A stretch of DNA of 14,317 nucleotides, taken from assembly GCA_015490475.1 (NCBI GenBank), contig WFXT01000208.1, forward strand, positions 1 to 14,317, read 5' to 3'. This document shows positions 6,487 through 14,317 of this stretch, piece after piece; the stretch's first letter is position 1; each line of letters begins with the position of its first letter. The DNA is from Bacteroidota bacterium (GTDB taxonomy: Bacteria > Bacteroidota > Bacteroidia > JAADEI01). Under the pieces are notes generated by a model that worked only from the letters and a program-made list of their open reading frames with translations, was not told the origin of the DNA and searched no databases. Position numbers and translations under genes: made by a program.

Positions 6487-7337
6487 GGAAGCCTACTGGT
6501 TGAATTATTACCGTTAGTATGAGGTTCGGGAATATAGTCCACTGCACTTTGCCTACGTTGATAAGGTTGTTTATACAGTGCCATCAATTTCATAAATTCT
6601 TCAGGGATTTCTGTTGTCACATTCAAACCCCATTGTTTTAGTTCCTGTGCAGTAATAGGTCTATCATGCGTCCAGACACCGCTTGTAAGCATTCGGGCAA
6701 ATTCTCTAGCTTTTTCCTCAGGCATCTTGTCCTGAAGTATTTCAAAGACAACATCCTGCATTTGTCTCATAGCCTTTGCGGAGATATCTGCCAGAACCAA
6801 CCATTGGTCAGTTATTTTATCAGCAGGTTTGAGCCTTCGCAAGTTAACGATAGAAGGGGCAGGAAGCCCATTAATCTGGGGGTCAAGGGGACCCAGAACA
6901 GCATCAGGACTCATCACTATTTCATCTGCAGCCAGTGCTATCAATGTGCCACCACTCATTGCATAATGGGGAACAATAGCCGTGGTTTTTCCTTTGCGTC
7001 GCTTGATTGCTCTGGCTATTTGCACGGCGGCAAGAACCAGCCCACCCGGGGTATGCAGGACAATATCAACATTCATTCTAGGGTCCGTCATATACAAAGC
7101 ACGCAGAATTTCTTCGGAATCTTCCATATTGAGAAATCTGAATAAAGGAATTCCAAAAAAGGAAATGGTCTCTTGCCTGTGAATTAGCACGATTACCCTT
7201 GAATTTCTTTTTTCTTCAATGGAAGCCATCAATCGGCGTCTGGTTCCCTCAAGGGCTTTTTGTGCAATGACCGGCTGAAGCATCAACAAAAGGAAAAACA
7301 GCCATATAATCCATGTGAAGTCATATCCAGGAGTCAT
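6477..7337 (-). CDS. SDH-family ClpP/crotonase-fold membrane serine protease
   Basis: This 286-residue protein matches the SDH_sah (serine dehydrogenase proteinase) family, serine proteases with a ClpP/crotonase fold. Residues about 8-25 form an N-terminal membrane helix, followed by a basic stretch. The core has DIVLHTPGG at 91-99, typical of the oxyanion region, then the nucleophile motif HYAMSGGT with Ser128, and ALAADEIVMSPDAVLGPLDPQ at about 135-154. A helical segment at about 180-225 and a Pro/Asn-rich tail follow. Such proteins resemble SppA and NfeD-type membrane proteases and probably act on membrane or short peptide substrates; the true substrate is unknown. The ATG is 29 bases after the glycosyltransferase stop. 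Translation ends at TAG (6477-6479) inside the tadA start region. The old family name does not imply serine dehydratase activity. Confidence 0.88.
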   Translation of the reverse strand: MTPGYDFTWIIWLFFLLLMLQPVIAQKALEGTRRRLMASIEEKRNSRVIVLIHRQETISFFGIPLFRFLNMEDSEEILRALYMTDPRMNVDIVLHTPGGLVLAAVQIARAIKRRKGKTTAIVPHYAMSGGTLIALAADEIVMSPDAVLGPLDPQINGLPAPSIVNLRRLKPADKITDQWLVLADISAKAMRQMQDVVFEILQDKMPEEKAREFARMLTSGVWTHDRPITAQELKQWGLNVTTEIPEEFMKLMALYKQPYQRRQSAVDYIPEPHTNGNNSTSRLPWT

Positions 7338-7366
7338 TTTCTTTACGGTTTTAAAACAAAGTTAAG

Positions 7367-8389
7367 TCAACAGGATGGAACTTCTAATTGAGAAAACGTT
7401 TTCTTGCCTTTGACATAATAATCCCATAATATAAAGCGTCTATAATATCCACACCAGCGCTTGTTTTCTTTATCAAAAGGTACATATCTGAACTGAACAA
7501 TGTTCTTAAGAAATTTAAGGTGTGCTTTTATTACTGCCCAGAAAACTTTAAACTCACCTCTGGCAAGTGCAGAAAATGCAAAGGCAAAGTCCAAAGACAA
7601 TCTAATCATATATCGTGGCAGCCAGCTTTTCATGGGCAAGTTTTCTTTGAGCATTATATGATTATGAAAGAAATTGAAAAAAACTTTTAGTGGATTGTTG
7701 TATTGAAGGGCGGCACCACCATAGTGATATACAATGCTTTGTGGCACACACCCCACTTTATAGCCCATTCTCTGAAGCCGCCAGCACAAATCTATCTCTT
7801 CCATGTGCATAAAAAAGTGTTCATTGAATCCCCCTGCTCGCACAAATAAATCTCTCTTAATTACCATACATGCCCCGCTTGCCCAAAACACATAAGATAT
7901 GGAGTCATATTGTCCTTCGTCTTTTTCAATGGTATTTAGTATCCTACCCCTTGCGAAGGGAAATCCAAGGGCATCAAGCCATCCACCACATGCCCCGGCA
8001 TATTCAAAATGGTCTTTTCGTTTGTAGTCAAGAATCTTAGGTTGGACAACACCGTGTTCTGGTTTTTCTTTCAACCACTGAATTAATGGTTCCAGCCACC
8101 CTTCCGTTACATAAAGGTCATGATTCACTATGGCGATATAATCTTCCATGATGTAATTGAAAATGGCGTAATTATATGCCTTGCCAAATCCAGGGTTGCC
8201 GCCAGTCTCTATTACTGAAACCTCAGGGAAATGCTTCCTAACCAATAAAGGGGTGTCTGAACCTTTATAATCGTTGTAAACAAGATAGATTCTAGCACCC
8301 GGAGAGTGCTTGATGAACAGAGGAATTGTATGTTTCAGATGTTCCCATCCATTAGCGGTAATAATTGCTATTGCTACATCTTCATACAT
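7367..8389 (-). CDS. family 2 glycosyltransferase (rhamnosyltransferase-like)
   Basis: The 340-residue product has a GT-A fold of the GT2 family, closest in pattern to WbbL/RfbN-type sugar transferases that build surface polysaccharides at the inner face of the membrane. Visible motifs are the N-terminal strand VAIAIITANG, the GGNPGFGKAYN segment at 63-73, the metal/nucleotide-sugar site NHDLYV at 89-94 (His where most relatives have Pro), ASGACMVIKR at 170-179 and the acceptor/catalytic segment MEEIDLCWR at 196-204. The C-terminal 110 residues are basic and aromatic and may lie on the membrane. The ATG is 2 bases after the stop of the antiporter gene, so translation is probably coupled. No other polysaccharide genes are nearby, so the donor and acceptor sugars cannot be inferred. 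Confidence 0.9.
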   Translation of the reverse strand: MYEDVAIAIITANGWEHLKHTIPLFIKHSPGARIYLVYNDYKGSDTPLLVRKHFPEVSVIETGGNPGFGKAYNYAIFNYIMEDYIAIVNHDLYVTEGWLEPLIQWLKEKPEHGVVQPKILDYKRKDHFEYAGACGGWLDALGFPFARGRILNTIEKDEGQYDSISYVFWASGACMVIKRDLFVRAGGFNEHFFMHMEEIDLCWRLQRMGYKVGCVPQSIVYHYGGAALQYNNPLKVFFNFFHNHIMLKENLPMKSWLPRYMIRLSLDFAFAFSALARGEFKVFWAVIKAHLKFLKNIVQFRYVPFDKENKRWCGYYRRFILWDYYVKGKKTFSQLEVPSC

Positions 8390-8391
8390 GG

Positions 8392-9747
8392 TTATAAGAC
8401 TATAACGAAGACAAGGAAGGTAAGCGCCAGAACGGGAAGGAGATAAACGAGGCTATATTTTGCTATGTATCCACCAAAAGAAGGCATGTCAACACCTGCC
8501 TGCTCTGCAATGTTTCTGACCATAAAGTTTGGAGCATTGCCTATATAAGTCATTGCACCAAAGAACACAGCGGCAATAGATATAGCAATGAGATAGTCGG
8601 GATAATTAGCGACGAAGGCAAGGACATCACCTTTGAGGTTTATATCAAGTCCATATTTACCCATAGCGGCGGCAAGAAATGTCAGATAGGTTGGTGCATT
8701 GTCAAGGACAGAGGACAGAGAACCTGTCATCCAGTATAATGTGCTTTCAGAGATTAGTTTCAAGCCCTCTGGAGAGTGTGCAAAAGCACTGACCAATTGG
8801 AGGGCGGGCATCATAGTAGCAAAAATGCCAAGGAACAGGAAGCCCACTTCCTTAATTGGTTCAAAGTTGAAATTGTTTTCCTTTAAGATTTCTCTATTAG
8901 CAAGAACATATGCAATCACAGCAACTGAAATCATGATTATCTCACGAACAATAGAGAATCGCTCACCGTGATAGTTAATAGCAGGGAGCCATGGCAATAT
9001 AGCTGGGTCAAGGAAGACAGAACCAATGATTATGGCAAGCCACAAAACATTTAAATAACCTCTAAACTCAATCCCAAAAGAAAACTTTGGTTTCTGAATA
9101 CCTTTTTCTTTTAGCCATGCTTTCCATCTGCGATGGTCAAGATAGTAGAATATTGAAAGAATCAAGCCAACACCAAACAGCCACGGGAAAAACATGTGTT
9201 CAGTAGTCCAGAAGAAAGGGACTCCTTTCAGAAAACCGAGAAATAGGGGTGGGTCGCCTATGGGCGTTAAACTGCCCCCAACATTTGACACAACAAAAAT
9301 GAAAAACACAATATGGTAAGTGCTTATGCGTTCTTTGTTCAACCGCATATAAGGTCTGATCAGAAGTATTGACGCCCCCGTAGTCCCTATTATGTTGGCA
9401 AGGATGGCACCTATGCCCAGCAAGAGGACATTAGCCAAGGGATGCGTCTCACCCTTAATTTTTATAAGAATGCCACTACTGGCAATAAACAAAGAACCAA
9501 TAAGGCTCAAAAAAGAAAGATATTCAAAAAGAGTATGTATAGGATGATCCATATCTTGCAGAACAAATATGTAATATAATACCACGGGGAATCCCAACAG
9601 AAAAGCAAAAACTGGATAATATCTTTCCCACACGTGATGATAGAAAAGGGGACCAGTGGCAATCATTAAGAGGAGCGTAACGAACGGTATGACCAGCCAC
9701 GTGGGAGGTAAAGCACCACCTTCTGCCAGAAGCATTATTGTTTCCAT
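8392..9747 (-). CDS. NhaD-type sodium:proton antiporter (ion transporter superfamily)
   Basis: This 451-residue membrane protein has about eleven or twelve hydrophobic segments across its whole length. Its motifs fit the NhaD-like/CitMHS_2 branch of the ion transporter superfamily: GTTGAS at 121-126, SNVGGSLTPIGDPP at 154-167 in the first re-entrant half, and SSVLDNAPTY at 345-354 with TYIGNAPNF at 400-408 in the second half. The paired Asn-Ala-Pro and Gly-Asp-Pro motifs are the typical substrate-site signatures. The likely role is Na+/H+ exchange at the inner membrane, but a divalent anion or carboxylate substrate cannot be excluded from sequence. The ATG at 9747 has a second in-frame ATG four codons later. 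It is the first gene of the four-gene minus-strand unit, with a -7 promoter element at 9765-9772. Confidence 0.88.
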   Translation of the reverse strand: METIMLLAEGGALPPTWLVIPFVTLLLMIATGPLFYHHVWERYYPVFAFLLGFPVVLYYIFVLQDMDHPIHTLFEYLSFLSLIGSLFIASSGILIKIKGETHPLANVLLLGIGAILANIIGTTGASILLIRPYMRLNKERISTYHIVFFIFVVSNVGGSLTPIGDPPLFLGFLKGVPFFWTTEHMFFPWLFGVGLILSIFYYLDHRRWKAWLKEKGIQKPKFSFGIEFRGYLNVLWLAIIIGSVFLDPAILPWLPAINYHGERFSIVREIIMISVAVIAYVLANREILKENNFNFEPIKEVGFLFLGIFATMMPALQLVSAFAHSPEGLKLISESTLYWMTGSLSSVLDNAPTYLTFLAAAMGKYGLDINLKGDVLAFVANYPDYLIAISIAAVFFGAMTYIGNAPNFMVRNIAEQAGVDMPSFGGYIAKYSLVYLLPVLALTFLVFVIVL

Positions 9748-9764
9748 AAAGAAATGTTTTCCTG

Positions 9765-9772
9765 CAAACTTA
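9765..9772 (-). promoter_or_regulatory. Bacteroidota -7 promoter element for the antiporter operon
   Basis: The minus strand reads TAAGTTTG, matching TAnnTTTG, and ends 17 bases before the ATG at 9747. It lies in the 40-base gap after the 891-residue surface-protein gene. No clear TTTG -33 box is seen. The leader would be roughly 10-14 bases, so this could drive the antiporter, glycosyltransferase, SDH protease and tadA together. Confidence 0.42.
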
Positions 9773-9787
9773 TGATAAAAAAAGGAC

Positions 9788-12463
9788 TTAATCTCTGTTC
9801 AGATATATGTAACCAGACAGTGGCTCAGATATTTCAAGGGAACCTTTCAAGCGTCGTTCATAGACTTTGCAGACATAATAATAGGTTCCTTCGGGAACAG
9901 GCTTTCCTTTCATATTAGTACCATCCCACCATATATGAGGATTTGACGTTTCATAAACCAGTGTGCCCCACCTATCAAATATTTTGCAATCAACACTATC
10001 AATAAATCTGAACGGTTCAAAAGGGGTAAACAGGTCGTTGATGCCATCGCCATTAGGAGTAAAAGCATTGGGAAGTTCATATATCGGACAGTTATCAACG
10101 CATATAGTATCCCCGAGCGGTCCAGAATTACCATTGGAATCTATGAAGGAAATGGCGTAGCAACCTGCAGGATTCAGAGAGGGACCATAGATGTATATTA
10201 AATTTCCAGCAGGAACCGTATCCAGAATAAATATTTTTTGTGTGGCAGGTTCAAAGCGATAAATCACTGTCCATTGAGCGTCCTTAGCACACTCTTCAAT
10301 GGTCCACCTTATAGACACAAAAAAAGCAGTATCTGTTTCGGAAGCAATTTCACATGGTGGCGTCACATTTGGAGTCAAGCCACATGGTGGAGTGGTATCA
10401 CGAGGCGTTACACACACTTCCTGCGAATTATTCTTAAGGCTAGTGGGATAACCCGGTATAGTAAATGAGCCATGTGCAGGTTTTATCACGTAGCAATATG
10501 TCATATTGTTTTGGACATTTCTGTCAGTGTACTGTCTCAATGGAATCGTTATTATTGAATCATAGTTTACATCCGTACTGAGCCTCCTGCGAATTGTATA
10601 TTGATAGTTAAGCCAGGGTGTGAATGCCTGCCATTGGAGTTCAACTTTTTTATCGCCGGCAGTAGCAAATAGATAATGTGTTGTCGCAGGGGCACTAGTT
10701 CCAATGAGTGCAGAACCGCTATAAAAATTTATCCTATATGCCCATGGTGTCACTACAGTATTCAATGGCGAGTCAAGCAGTGTGGTGTCCGTCATTTGAG
10801 CAAAATATGTATAAGTTCTTGAGTCAAGGGTGGTCCACGATGAAGGATGAAAGCCCTGTCCATGTTGAATTTCAAGGGTATAGGGTGGTGGGAACAAAGC
10901 TTTGTCAATCTGTGTGGAGTCAGGAGGCAACCAGATGACTAGCACTTTACCATTCTGTGAATCCGTGGATAGCACACTAGCAGTTGTAATGACAGGTATT
11001 ATTCTTGGAATTTGGATACACACTTCATTGGAAGCCACTCCTTCCAGAGTGTCCACTTTATACCCGGGAATAACAGTATCAAAGAATTCGGGGACTATAC
11101 GGTAGCAATAAGTATTTCCAGAAGACAGGAATGAATCAACATATTCATAATTCTTGATAAATCGGGCAATTCTTGTGTATCCCCATCCTGCAACGCCACG
11201 CTTACATGTGTCAAATTCTGGGAATGAACCAATTCGACGCCATATTGACCAACCAGCGAAATTACTTGCCGTGTCACACACATAAGGATTTTTCCATTGA
11301 AGTTGAACATGATTTGGAAAGATAAAAGATGCCCAAAGACTATCTGGCGGTCCCAGAACAGTAATGAACCATTTGTATGCATCGGAGAGGGAATTTCCAA
11401 GCAAGGGCGAGTCAGTAGCCACAATCAAAAAGTCATATGGTGCATATCTGATGTCGTAACATGTGGTTTTCCATGAGAATAAAATAGAGAAACTATCTGG
11501 ATTGCCCCCCACAACAGTTAATTTAGGTAGAGAATCCACTTCCAGTGGTCCGTTTCCTGCTACTGTAACATGAACAGGGTCTGAATTAGGGTCCACAACA
11601 GTAAATATCTTTTGTAATATGTCGCCTGCCCATACGCACGTGTCCATCAGATTCCTTATTTCTGGCATATTATTTTGTTCTGGGAACACAATAACTCTTA
11701 TATCTCTGAAAACAGAACCTATTTTCTTTCCATAGCGATATTCAGTTATTTCCACAGCAAAGTTGAAATGTCCCGGAACATCTGGATTTAGCCAATATGC
11801 TATTCCTGTAATGGAATCAACAAACAGGGAATCAGAACCTGCGGCATAATCATCTGGAAACATATATCCTGGAGCAGCAAAACCATTAACGATTCTTGGT
11901 GTGTCAAGTCTGAAACCCAGGCTATCAAGGTCAGGGTCATAAGCTACTATGGGAAAAACAAACGGTTGCCCTTGAACAGCAGTAACGACTCCGGGACCAT
12001 ACATAACAGGAGAATTATTATAGCCGTATATAACAGGGTCACGGGCTATTATTTCAGCAGATAGGTACATGTGTCTCTGGTCAGCGTTAGGTATGTTGAG
12101 TGGGTCTGCATCACGCAAAGGAGCTTCCACCTCTATCTTGTAGTTAAACGGACCTGGATATGTGTGTGTGCCTTTGAAAATGTTATATCGCGTGTCAATA
12201 GAGGAGTTATCAAGAATAAACACCCTTGGGATGGTGTCTATCGTTCCATCGCCCCACTTTATCTCAATTTCATTTTGGTCTGCGGCTATGCTACTTAGCT
12301 TAGTCCATATGTGCACCTCTACCTCATAGGTATTACCTGAGACATGCCTGTATACTATAAAGCCACCCCTATGGTGAGTAGCAAAAAGATCATTCCCTAA
12401 ACCGGAAAGAATCAATATAAAGAGTCCTACAATAAAATGTTTCAATGTCCTACACATATCCAA
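9788..12463 (-). CDS. T9SS type B-sorted modular surface protein (gliding motility-associated C-terminal domain)
   Basis: This frame of 891 codons begins at TTG 12463; the ATG two codons later (12455-12457) fits the promoter position better and is the likelier start. Residues about 8-28 are a hydrophobic signal peptide ending near LFA, followed by THHRGG, a frequent N-terminus of such Bacteroidota proteins. A beta-sandwich region with WGDGT at 70-74 spans about 30-370. Fibronectin III-like modules follow at about 372-488, 490-595 and 596-688; the first and third share an YCY-I element and an S-EVC- ending. Residues 795-891 are the CHU_C/gliding-motility-type domain, opening with PNAFTPNGDGINDLFTP and containing FDRWGTLVYE and PEGTYYY. 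That domain marks export by the type IX secretion system. No enzymatic motif is seen; adhesion or a structural surface role is a reasonable inference. Confidence 0.9.
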   Translation of the reverse strand: MDMCRTLKHFIVGLFILILSGLGNDLFATHHRGGFIVYRHVSGNTYEVEVHIWTKLSSIAADQNEIEIKWGDGTIDTIPRVFILDNSSIDTRYNIFKGTHTYPGPFNYKIEVEAPLRDADPLNIPNADQRHMYLSAEIIARDPVIYGYNNSPVMYGPGVVTAVQGQPFVFPIVAYDPDLDSLGFRLDTPRIVNGFAAPGYMFPDDYAAGSDSLFVDSITGIAYWLNPDVPGHFNFAVEITEYRYGKKIGSVFRDIRVIVFPEQNNMPEIRNLMDTCVWAGDILQKIFTVVDPNSDPVHVTVAGNGPLEVDSLPKLTVVGGNPDSFSILFSWKTTCYDIRYAPYDFLIVATDSPLLGNSLSDAYKWFITVLGPPDSLWASFIFPNHVQLQWKNPYVCDTASNFAGWSIWRRIGSFPEFDTCKRGVAGWGYTRIARFIKNYEYVDSFLSSGNTYCYRIVPEFFDTVIPGYKVDTLEGVASNEVCIQIPRIIPVITTASVLSTDSQNGKVLVIWLPPDSTQIDKALFPPPYTLEIQHGQGFHPSSWTTLDSRTYTYFAQMTDTTLLDSPLNTVVTPWAYRINFYSGSALIGTSAPATTHYLFATAGDKKVELQWQAFTPWLNYQYTIRRRLSTDVNYDSIITIPLRQYTDRNVQNNMTYCYVIKPAHGSFTIPGYPTSLKNNSQEVCVTPRDTTPPCGLTPNVTPPCEIASETDTAFFVSIRWTIEECAKDAQWTVIYRFEPATQKIFILDTVPAGNLIYIYGPSLNPAGCYAISFIDSNGNSGPLGDTICVDNCPIYELPNAFTPNGDGINDLFTPFEPFRFIDSVDCKIFDRWGTLVYETSNPHIWWDGTNMKGKPVPEGTYYYVCKVYERRLKGSLEISEPLSGYIYLNRD
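9791..10081 (-). other. T9SS type B C-terminal sorting domain (CHU_C) coding segment
   Basis: This segment encodes residues 795-891 of the 891-residue surface protein. It begins with the family signature Pro-Asn-Ala-Phe-Thr-Pro-Asn-Gly-Asp-Gly-Ile-Asn-Asp, continues with the IFDRWG strand and the WDGT / PEGTYYY strands, and ends in a short hydrophobic strand. It is the export and surface-anchoring signal used by type IX secretion. Confidence 0.9.
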
Positions 12464-12465
12464 AA

Positions 12466-12495
12466 CAAAAATATGATTTAGAGCTAAACTGCAAA
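12466..12495 (-). promoter_or_regulatory. complete Bacteroidota promoter (-33 TTTG, -7 TATTTTTG) for the 891-residue surface protein
   Basis: On the minus strand TTTG (12492-12495), an 18-base spacer and TATTTTTG (12466-12473) match the Bacteroidota consensus TTTG-N17-23-TAnnTTTG. Transcription would start at about 12458-12462, directly at the ATG at 12455-12457, which supports that ATG over the upstream TTG and suggests a leaderless mRNA. A second exact TAnnTTTG (TATTTTTG at 12492-12499) overlaps the -33 box and could act as an alternative promoter with a leader of about 30 bases. Confidence 0.5.
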
Positions 12496-12528
12496 AATAG
12501 AGTCACCTTCCGTATTAATATTGTGTTT

Positions 12529-12760
12529 TTAAAATCCCATTATTACCTTACCCGAGTAAGTTTCCCCACCGATGGGCTCAATAATTCGCCACAAATAAAT
12601 TGAGTTGCTGGGTGAAATCTCAATAACATTAACTCCACGCACCAACTTATGACTTCCTAACTCTTTGCCATCATAGGCAAAAACTTTAAAAATTGCATCG
12701 CTATCTCCTTGCCAGTTGACAATTACAAAAGATTCTTTGACAAAAATCTGAAACGGATAT
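12529..12760 (-). other. T9SS type A-like C-terminal sorting domain coding segment
   Basis: The last 75-80 residues of the CocE-family protein follow a Pro/Ser/Gln-rich linker and form a run of short strands: FKVFAYDGKELG, then GVNVIEIS, then IYLWRIIE and SGKVIMGF. This is the strand order and glycine pattern of type A T9SS domains (VYD..GK, G.N.I.., Y...I, GK..). The match is by pattern only; the sequence is somewhat divergent. Confidence 0.7.
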
Positions 12761-14317
12761 TCTTGTTGAGGAGATTGAGATGACAGAAGTACTGGAACTG
12801 TGGGGGTTCCAAGTACCGGTAAAGTAACTTTTGCAGGTCTGTTGGGACTAACCAGAAAGTGTTGAACTGCAGGACGTGCCTGAACAGGAGTACCATAGAA
12901 GTAGTAAGTGGCTGTATCCATATCCTGAACCCTTACTCTGAAAAACTCATTTCCTTCCAGTGGTATATGTGGATTAGACTGATATAGGTCATAATTATTA
13001 CCCGTTATTACAATTTTGATTTTATGCCCCGGTCCAAAAGTATATCCAATAGGGAAGCTCCTGAGCTTAAAATAGTAAAGTTTATTGCTTGCCATATTGG
13101 AAAATGGAGCATTATCTGCGTTAGGATCATCCTCAGCAAACAGTTTAGCATATTCACGTGCTCTGCCATTAACAGCTCCCTCAAAAACGTAATACTCTCT
13201 GCCATCAGGATAAACGTCAATAACCCTCAAAATGAAGTCCATATCAAGAGAATCTGTAATAACATTATCAATTGGATATCCACCACCCCAAAATTCAAAG
13301 GTTGCCCAACCTGCTATGGTCACACTATCAGTAATTGGACCCGATTCAAAAACGAGCATTCTGGCAAATGTATCACTGGAAGGAAGAACCGTATCAGAAG
13401 GATAAGTCAAATGTTCCCATGCAGGGTCGTTCATAAGCATTTGCCCCTGACTATAACGAGAACCGTCAGGAACTTTGACAATCATATTGGGTCCACCAAT
13501 AGTGCGGACAGGATTCTTGGGGTCACAATAGAAACTAAACATCGCGCTATCTCTGGGAGGAACCGGTTGCAATGTTCCGTCGGGATGAAAAAAGAGTTCA
13601 AAAGGCTGAACACTGCGGGGCGGAAAAGTGTCATCGGCAAGCCACCAATTCCCAACAGGAGCATCATCAGGACCGGCTATGTACATCCTTAGTGGTGGAA
13701 CACCATTAGTATCTCGCTCGTCAAAGTTCACATTTACTGGTCCCAAAACTGTTCCTGTGGTGTCTCCAAAGATGGAAGTACCAGTGGGGTCAATGTCAAT
13801 GTATTGTATTGTGTTTGAATCCACAAAAGCAAGCCCTTTTATTCTAATAGGAATTCCGGGGAGTCCCCCAACGCCATTAAGAAAATTGAAAAACACGTGA
13901 TATGCGACAGAATATGTATCGGCAGGAATCATTACGAAAACTGAGTCTCCATTATAGATAGTAGCAAACTGCCACTCATATTGAGGGAGCAAAACGAAAT
14001 ATGGTTCAGAAAGCCATGTTCTAAACCACTGGATCGGCTCTGATGCCACTAATCTGGGAATATTAACATTGGGGGTGTTTATCTTGCCCCATTCTGGTCC
14101 AAGGGGATCGTATACATTTTCAGGATAAGTCATATCTCCTGTGGTTCTCATACCAATTGTCTGATGAGCCCACGGTCCAATAATCAGCTTTTGATAGAAG
14201 CGAGCGGTGTCGGAATGCTTCCTTGTATTGAGCCATGCTTCAATCTGGGCATGATTATATATGTCCCACCATCCAACAATATTGTAAATTGGCAGGTCAA
14301 GATTAGTGTATCTAGAT
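12529..14317 (-). CDS. T9SS-exported CocE/NonD-family hydrolase (X-Pro dipeptidyl-peptidase family S15), C-terminal part
   Basis: The frame is open from the right edge to TAA at 12529, giving 595 visible residues; the ATG at 14151 is internal, since homology continues upstream of it. The family covers cocaine-esterase-like, glutaryl-acylase-like and X-Pro peptidase serine hydrolases. Visible are GWWD (catalytic Asp at 14263-14265), IIGPWAH (catalytic His at 14164-14166) and WLS-P at the end of the alpha/beta hydrolase domain. The C-terminal jelly-roll domain (PepX_C) shows MYIAG, the VTIAGWATFEFW strand, DMDFILRVIDVYPDG and FGPGHKIKIVITG. The catalytic Ser lies off the window. Between the two domains is an unusual insertion of about 100 residues (13702-14001). 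The last 75-80 residues resemble a T9SS type A sorting domain, so the enzyme is probably secreted or surface-bound. Substrate (ester, amide or Xaa-Pro peptide) cannot be decided. Confidence 0.88.
   Translation of the reverse strand, partial: SRYTNLDLPIYNIVGWWDIYNHAQIEAWLNTRKHSDTARFYQKLIIGPWAHQTIGMRTTGDMTYPENVYDPLGPEWGKINTPNVNIPRLVASEPIQWFRTWLSEPYFVLLPQYEWQFATIYNGDSVFVMIPADTYSVAYHVFFNFLNGVGGLPGIPIRIKGLAFVDSNTIQYIDIDPTGTSIFGDTTGTVLGPVNVNFDERDTNGVPPLRMYIAGPDDAPVGNWWLADDTFPPRSVQPFELFFHPDGTLQPVPPRDSAMFSFYCDPKNPVRTIGGPNMIVKVPDGSRYSQGQMLMNDPAWEHLTYPSDTVLPSSDTFARMLVFESGPITDSVTIAGWATFEFWGGGYPIDNVITDSLDMDFILRVIDVYPDGREYYVFEGAVNGRAREYAKLFAEDDPNADNAPFSNMASNKLYYFKLRSFPIGYTFGPGHKIKIVITGNNYDLYQSNPHIPLEGNEFFRVRVQDMDTATYYFYGTPVQARPAVQHFLVSPNRPAKVTLPVLGTPTVPVLLSSQSPQQEYPFQIFVKESFVIVNWQGDSDAIFKVFAYDGKELGSHKLVRGVNVIEISPSNSIYLWRIIEPIGGETYSGKVIMGF

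Noticed and set aside
9781..9840. T-rich run just after the stop of the 891-residue protein gene, considered as an intrinsic terminator
   Set aside because: The only stem nearby is about 4 base pairs (ATCT/AGAT) and does not sit directly against the T run.

Overview
The window looks like chromosomal DNA from a Bacteroidota bacterium of moderate AT content. Three things point there. Two large exported proteins end in type IX secretion (T9SS) C-terminal domains: a CHU_C / gliding-motility-type domain and a type A-like domain. A third surface protein carries the VGIGTxTP repeats common in this phylum. Several gene starts are preceded by the Bacteroidota -7 promoter element TAnnTTTG, with little or no Shine-Dalgarno sequence. 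A finer placement cannot be made from this sequence alone.

Layout, left to right; all genes are on the minus strand except recN. Positions 1-361 hold the start of a secreted protein that runs off the left edge. Positions 385-1518 hold a tail-fibre-like secreted protein split by one in-frame TAG. Then come pyrG (CTP synthase, 1607-3244), a YugP-type membrane zinc peptidase (3304-3990) and a small membrane protein of unknown function (4017-4337). recN (DNA repair ATPase, 4358-6034) runs the opposite way and converges on tadA. A tight four-gene minus-strand unit follows, transcribed in the order nhaD-like antiporter (9747-8392), GT2 glycosyltransferase (8389-7367), SDH/ClpP-fold membrane protease (7337-6477) and tadA (6486-6043). 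To its right lie an 891-residue T9SS type B surface protein (9788-12463) and the C-terminal 595 residues of an exported CocE/NonD-family hydrolase that runs off the right edge (12529-14317).

The housekeeping genes (pyrG, recN, tadA) sit among envelope and export genes. The right end is an extracellular module of two adjacent T9SS substrates; the left end is another pair of secreted proteins. The genome is tightly packed: no gap exceeds 90 bases, and no RNA genes, insertion sequences, CRISPR arrays or phage integration genes were seen. The points most worth a second look are the in-frame TAG, the roughly 100-residue insertion in the CocE-family protein, the orphan 106-residue membrane protein, and TAnnTTTG promoters placed so close to start codons that recN and the 891-residue protein may be translated from nearly leaderless mRNAs.
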